The notes beneath the pieces were generated by a model. That model was not told the origin of the DNA and did not search any database. It saw nothing but the letters and a program-made list of their open reading frames with translations. Below, one piece after another: positions 7,901 to 9,356 of a DNA stretch of 9,356 nucleotides. The translations under genes and the position numbers were made by a program. Origin of the DNA: Thermohalobaculum sp050331335 (GTDB lineage Bacteria > Pseudomonadota > Alphaproteobacteria > Rhodobacterales > Rhodobacteraceae); contig JBHJGY010000046.1 of NCBI GenBank assembly GCA_050331335.1, positions 1 through 9,356 of the forward strand, written 5' to 3'. Every line of letters begins with the position of its first letter. The first letter of the stretch is position 1.

Positions 7901-8100
7901 ATCGGGGTCGCGACGGTGGCCGCAACGGTTTCGGCGGAGGCGCCGGGATAGCTCGCGCTGATTTGGATCGTCGGCGGGGCGATTTCGGGATATTGCGTGA
8001 TCGGCAGCGACAGATAACCGATGGCGCCGATCAAGGTGATCACGATCGAGATGACTGTCGCGAAGATCGGACGATCAATGAAGAAATGCGACAGGCCCAT
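4900..8100 (-). CDS. RND multidrug efflux pump, inner-membrane permease (HAE1 family, MexF/OqxB-like)
   Basis: At 1066 residues this is a complete hydrophobe/amphiphile-efflux RND permease, a proton-driven antiporter that works as a trimer and passes drugs, dyes or toxic metabolites to the adaptor and an outer-membrane channel. The start FFIDRPIFATVISIV is the family's first membrane helix. The proton-relay residues are intact: D409 and D410 in GIVVDDAIVVVENVER, K950 in GLASKNAILLVEFA, R982 in RLRPIMMT. Two large periplasmic domains (about 35-335 and 570-880) alternate with helix bundles, showing the usual internal duplication. GVTTEKSSPDLMMVIHL and the IFQRPGSNA stretch resemble MexF/OqxB more than AcrB. 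The tail is strongly basic (RPKRRKKRNR) and cytoplasmic. It starts three bases after the adaptor stop and overlaps pirin by four. Its ribosome binding site (GGGA, inside the adaptor end) is weak, consistent with coupling. Drug range is unknown. Confidence 0.97.
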   Translation of the reverse strand: MGLSHFFIDRPIFATVISIVITLIGAIGYLSLPITQYPEIAPPTIQISASYPGASAETVAATVATPIEQEINGVEDMLYMTSQSTGDGNMTLNVTFALGTDADQAQVLVQNRVAVAEPRLPEEVRRLGVTTEKSSPDLMMVIHLLSSDGTRDQLYISNYARTQIIDRLARVNGVGQATIFAERAYSMRVWLDPDRVAARGLTAAEVVAALRANNVQVASGVLNAPPVANPSAYQLQLVSQGRLTAPEEFADIVVRETDDQIVRVRDIARVELGAQDYSINGYLGDAAALPIGIFQRPGSNALDTAADVIALMEEMAEGFPPGLDFTIVYNPTEYIAASVDAVIVTLFQAAALVVLVIVVFLGSLRAALIPVVAIPVSLIGTFAVMAAFGFSLNTLTLFGLVLAIGIVVDDAIVVVENVERYLRAGETPREAARKTMTEVTGALIATSLVMLAVFIPVAAISGITGQFFRQFALTIAAATTISTFVSITLSPALAAMILKPASAPKPREAPGVRLILWPVRLFNLAFTWAFERLSDGYAALVRGLVRVVAVMLVIYGGLVAFGIYQFDRAPTGFIPEQDVGYLITVVQLPPGSSLSRTDAVAQRASEIILAHPAVANTVAIVGLDGATFTVAPNAAAIFVPMKDFDTRAPLGYPAGRVLDELQGALYQIKEANIFLLNPPPVRGIGTGGGWKLYLQDRRGRGLDALQEASFGAMVAANQLDGLVRVFTLFDTKTPRIFADIDRVKAAYLGVSAAAVNETLEVYLGSAFVNDFNFLGRTYRVTAQADGEFRDDLADVADLRTRSKHGGMVPIGSVATFEQQTGPYRVARYNLYPAAALQGQTTPGTSTGEAIAQIEALLEDTLPSGFGYEWTELALQEKQAGDTTLYLFALAVLFVFLVLAAQYESWLLPLAVILIVPMCLLAAITGVLYRGLDNNLLTQIGLVVLVGLASKNAILLVEFARQRELEGMSPAQAAIDAARVRLRPIMMTAVSFILGVIPLLVAQGPGAEMRQALGTAVFSGMLGVTLFGLVFTPVFYILCRWLPTAFTGRPKRRKKRNRADPATETPT

Positions 8101-8103
8101 GGG

Positions 8104-9243
8104 TCAATTCCCGCCGAGCTGGAGCTCTACCCGATTTGGCGTGACCTTGGCCCCCGGACGGGCCCTCTGCACCCCATTGACGACGACCCTGTCCTCGGCG
8201 GAGAGCCCCTCTCGGATTACGCGAAACCCCTGCCAAAGCGGCCCGGTGACTATCGGTCGGGCAGAGACGGTGCGGTCCTCGCCCACGACCATCACGATGC
8301 GTTTCGCCTGATCGGCCAATATCGCCGCGTCCGGCACGAGAAGCGCGGCATACTCCGGTGAGCCAGGCAAGCGCACGCGGCCGAAGAGGCCAGGGACAAC
8401 GATGCCGTCTGGATTGGGGATGACGGCGCGGCCGGTGATGGTGCCGGAGTTCGGGTCGATCTGATTGTCGACGAAATTCATCGTTCCCGGATGGTTAAAG
8501 CCGCCCTCATCCATCAGCTGCACGGCAACCTCCAGGGTCATCGCCGTCGCGGTCCGCGCCTCTCCGCTGCCCGCGAGCCGTGAATAGCGCAAGAAATCGG
8601 CCTCAGACGCGCTGAACTCGAAATGGACTGGGTCCACCGACACAATGCTCGACAAAAGGGTCGCGCCGCCGGTGCCGCCGATAACCAAGTTTCCCTCGTC
8701 GATCTTCGCGTCAGACATCCGCCCGGAAATCGGCGCGCGGATCTCCGTGAAGTCGAGATCGAGCCGGGCTTGGAGGAGTTCTGCCTCCGCGACCTTTACC
8801 GCGGCATCTGCCTCGGCAAGCGCCGCCTGGGTGCGATCCACTTCCTGCGCCGTGCCGACATTGCGTTCGGCCAGCTGAACCGCGCGCGCCAGCTCGATTT
8901 CTGCGAGCTCGCGGGTTGCCAAGGCGGAGGCGACCTGCGCTTCGGCCCGAGCAACCGCAGCCTTGAAGGTTCTCTGGTCGATGGTGAAGAGCGGGTCCCC
9001 CGCTTCGACGAGGGCGCCGTCATCAAAATGAACCCGGTCGAGATAGCCGGAGACGCGCGCGACAATCTCCACCCGCTCCACCGCCTCGAAGCGGCCTGTA
9101 TAAACGTCATAGTCGATGACCTCGGTCTGCAGCGGAATGGCGACATCCACCGGCGGTTCCGCAGGCTGGGCCACCGCCGGCCCGGACCAGGTAAGCGCCG
9201 CAGCGAAAAGGCCGACCGTTGCGGACGCGGTGGGACAACGCAT
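8104..9243 (-). CDS. Periplasmic adaptor (membrane fusion protein) of the RND pump
   Basis: This 379-residue adaptor links the RND pump to an outer-membrane channel. Residues 1-25 form a signal peptide ending GPAVA, with cleavage predicted before Q26. There is no lipobox cysteine, so it should be a soluble periplasmic protein and not a lipoprotein. Domains follow the family order: first lipoyl half (about 58-89, VARVSGYLDRVHFDDGALVEAG), Ala/Glu-rich coiled-coil hairpin (about 92-162), second lipoyl half (about 165-187, FTEIRAPISGRM), beta-barrel, and membrane-proximal domain. NFVDNQIDPNSGTITGRA at about 256-273 is typical of MexE/OqxA-type adaptors. An in-frame ATG at 9282 would add 13 residues ahead of the signal peptide without a binding site. 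The ATG at 9243 has AAGGAG seven bases upstream and is chosen. It is the first gene of the adaptor-pump-pirin operon. Confidence 0.95.
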   Translation of the reverse strand: MRCPTASATVGLFAAALTWSGPAVAQPAEPPVDVAIPLQTEVIDYDVYTGRFEAVERVEIVARVSGYLDRVHFDDGALVEAGDPLFTIDQRTFKAAVARAEAQVASALATRELAEIELARAVQLAERNVGTAQEVDRTQAALAEADAAVKVAEAELLQARLDLDFTEIRAPISGRMSDAKIDEGNLVIGGTGGATLLSSIVSVDPVHFEFSASEADFLRYSRLAGSGEARTATAMTLEVAVQLMDEGGFNHPGTMNFVDNQIDPNSGTITGRAVIPNPDGIVVPGLFGRVRLPGSPEYAALLVPDAAILADQAKRIVMVVGEDRTVSARPIVTGPLWQGFRVIREGLSAEDRVVVNGVQRARPGAKVTPNRVELQLGGN

Positions 9244-9250
9244 GGGCAAT

Positions 9251-9256
9251 CTCCTT
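9251..9256 (-). promoter_or_regulatory. Ribosome binding site fixing the adaptor start
   Basis: Minus-strand AAGGAG lies seven bases before the ATG at 9243. It places translation at the start of a clean signal peptide and argues against the upstream ATG at 9282. Confidence 0.8.
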
Positions 9257-9277
9257 GTGCTCCGGCCTGCGGGCCAA

Positions 9278-9283
9278 AGCATA
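9278..9283 (-). promoter_or_regulatory. Possible -10 element of the efflux operon
   Basis: Minus-strand TATGCT, about 35 bases before the adaptor ATG, resembles a sigma-70 -10 box in a locally AT-richer patch (GTGTTAATCCCCTATGCT). No good -35 hexamer is visible at 16-18 bases upstream, so the promoter may need an activator or lie elsewhere. Confidence 0.3.
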
Positions 9284-9309
9284 GGGGATTAACACGGTTG
9301 CGATACCCC

Positions 9310-9329
9310 CGCGGATGGGGTTTTCCGCG
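9310..9329. repeat. Inverted repeat upstream of the efflux operon, possible operator
   Basis: CGCGGA (9310-9315) and TCCGCG (9324-9329) form a 6-bp inverted repeat with an 8-base centre, GGGG and TTTT being part of the spacer. It lies about 27 bases upstream of the possible -10 box, where a TetR- or LysR-type regulator of such pumps often binds. No regulator gene is in the window, although one could be divergent just past base 9356. The operator role is inference. Confidence 0.35.
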
Positions 9330-9356
9330 AACACCGGCGCGGTCGGGGACGGGGGC

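Noticed and set aside
7057..8361. 434-codon plus-strand open frame across the pump-adaptor junction
   Set aside because: It runs antisense through two well-supported genes and has shadow-type composition.
9244..9282. N-terminal extension of the adaptor from the ATG at 9282
   Set aside because: It would put 13 polar residues before a clean signal peptide and its ATG lies within the likely -10 element; AAGGAG sits correctly for the ATG at 9243.
1..9356. CRISPR array, tRNA, rRNA, insertion sequence or phage-derived elements
   Set aside because: I looked for regularly spaced direct repeats, cloverleaf-like segments, terminal inverted repeats and transposase or integrase motifs and saw none.

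Overview
The window looks like ordinary chromosome from a high-GC Gram-negative proteobacterium, most likely an alphaproteobacterium of the Rhodobacterales type. This placement rests on gene content and base composition, not on a phylogenetic marker. All six protein genes I can support are on the minus strand, so the natural reading direction is from base 9356 down to base 1. I see no tRNA, rRNA, CRISPR array, insertion sequence, integrase or other sign of recent transfer. No stretch longer than 150 bases lacks a gene.

Reading 5' to 3' on the minus strand, the first block (9356 to 3965) is a multidrug efflux cluster. It holds a periplasmic adaptor protein with a signal peptide, a full-length RND inner-membrane pump of the MexF/OqxB type, and a pirin-family cupin. 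Adaptor and pump are 3 bases apart; pump and pirin overlap by 4 bases (ATGA). All three are therefore almost certainly on one transcript. No outer-membrane channel gene is present, so the pump would need one encoded elsewhere. The 113 bases upstream of the adaptor hold a possible promoter and an inverted repeat that could be an operator.

The middle block (3964 to 3184) contains one small gene of unknown function. It encodes a three-pass membrane protein with a Cys-containing C-terminal domain that should face the periplasm. It lies between two short non-coding gaps of 138 and 145 bases.

The last block (3183 to 71) is a polyamine operon. SpeA decarboxylates arginine to agmatine. The next gene, 11 bases downstream, encodes a carboxy(nor)spermidine dehydrogenase of the saccharopine-dehydrogenase family, which joins putrescine (or diaminopropane) to aspartate semialdehyde. 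Together they suggest spermidine synthesis by the carboxyspermidine route. The agmatine-to-putrescine enzyme and the carboxyspermidine decarboxylase are not in the window; the decarboxylase may lie just beyond base 1. The speA leader has two strong hairpins and a CCUCC element able to pair with the speA ribosome binding site. It is the most interesting non-coding stretch here.

I found no convincing undescribed system. The best leads are the speA leader, the translational coupling of pirin to an RND pump, and the uncharacterised Cys-containing membrane protein.
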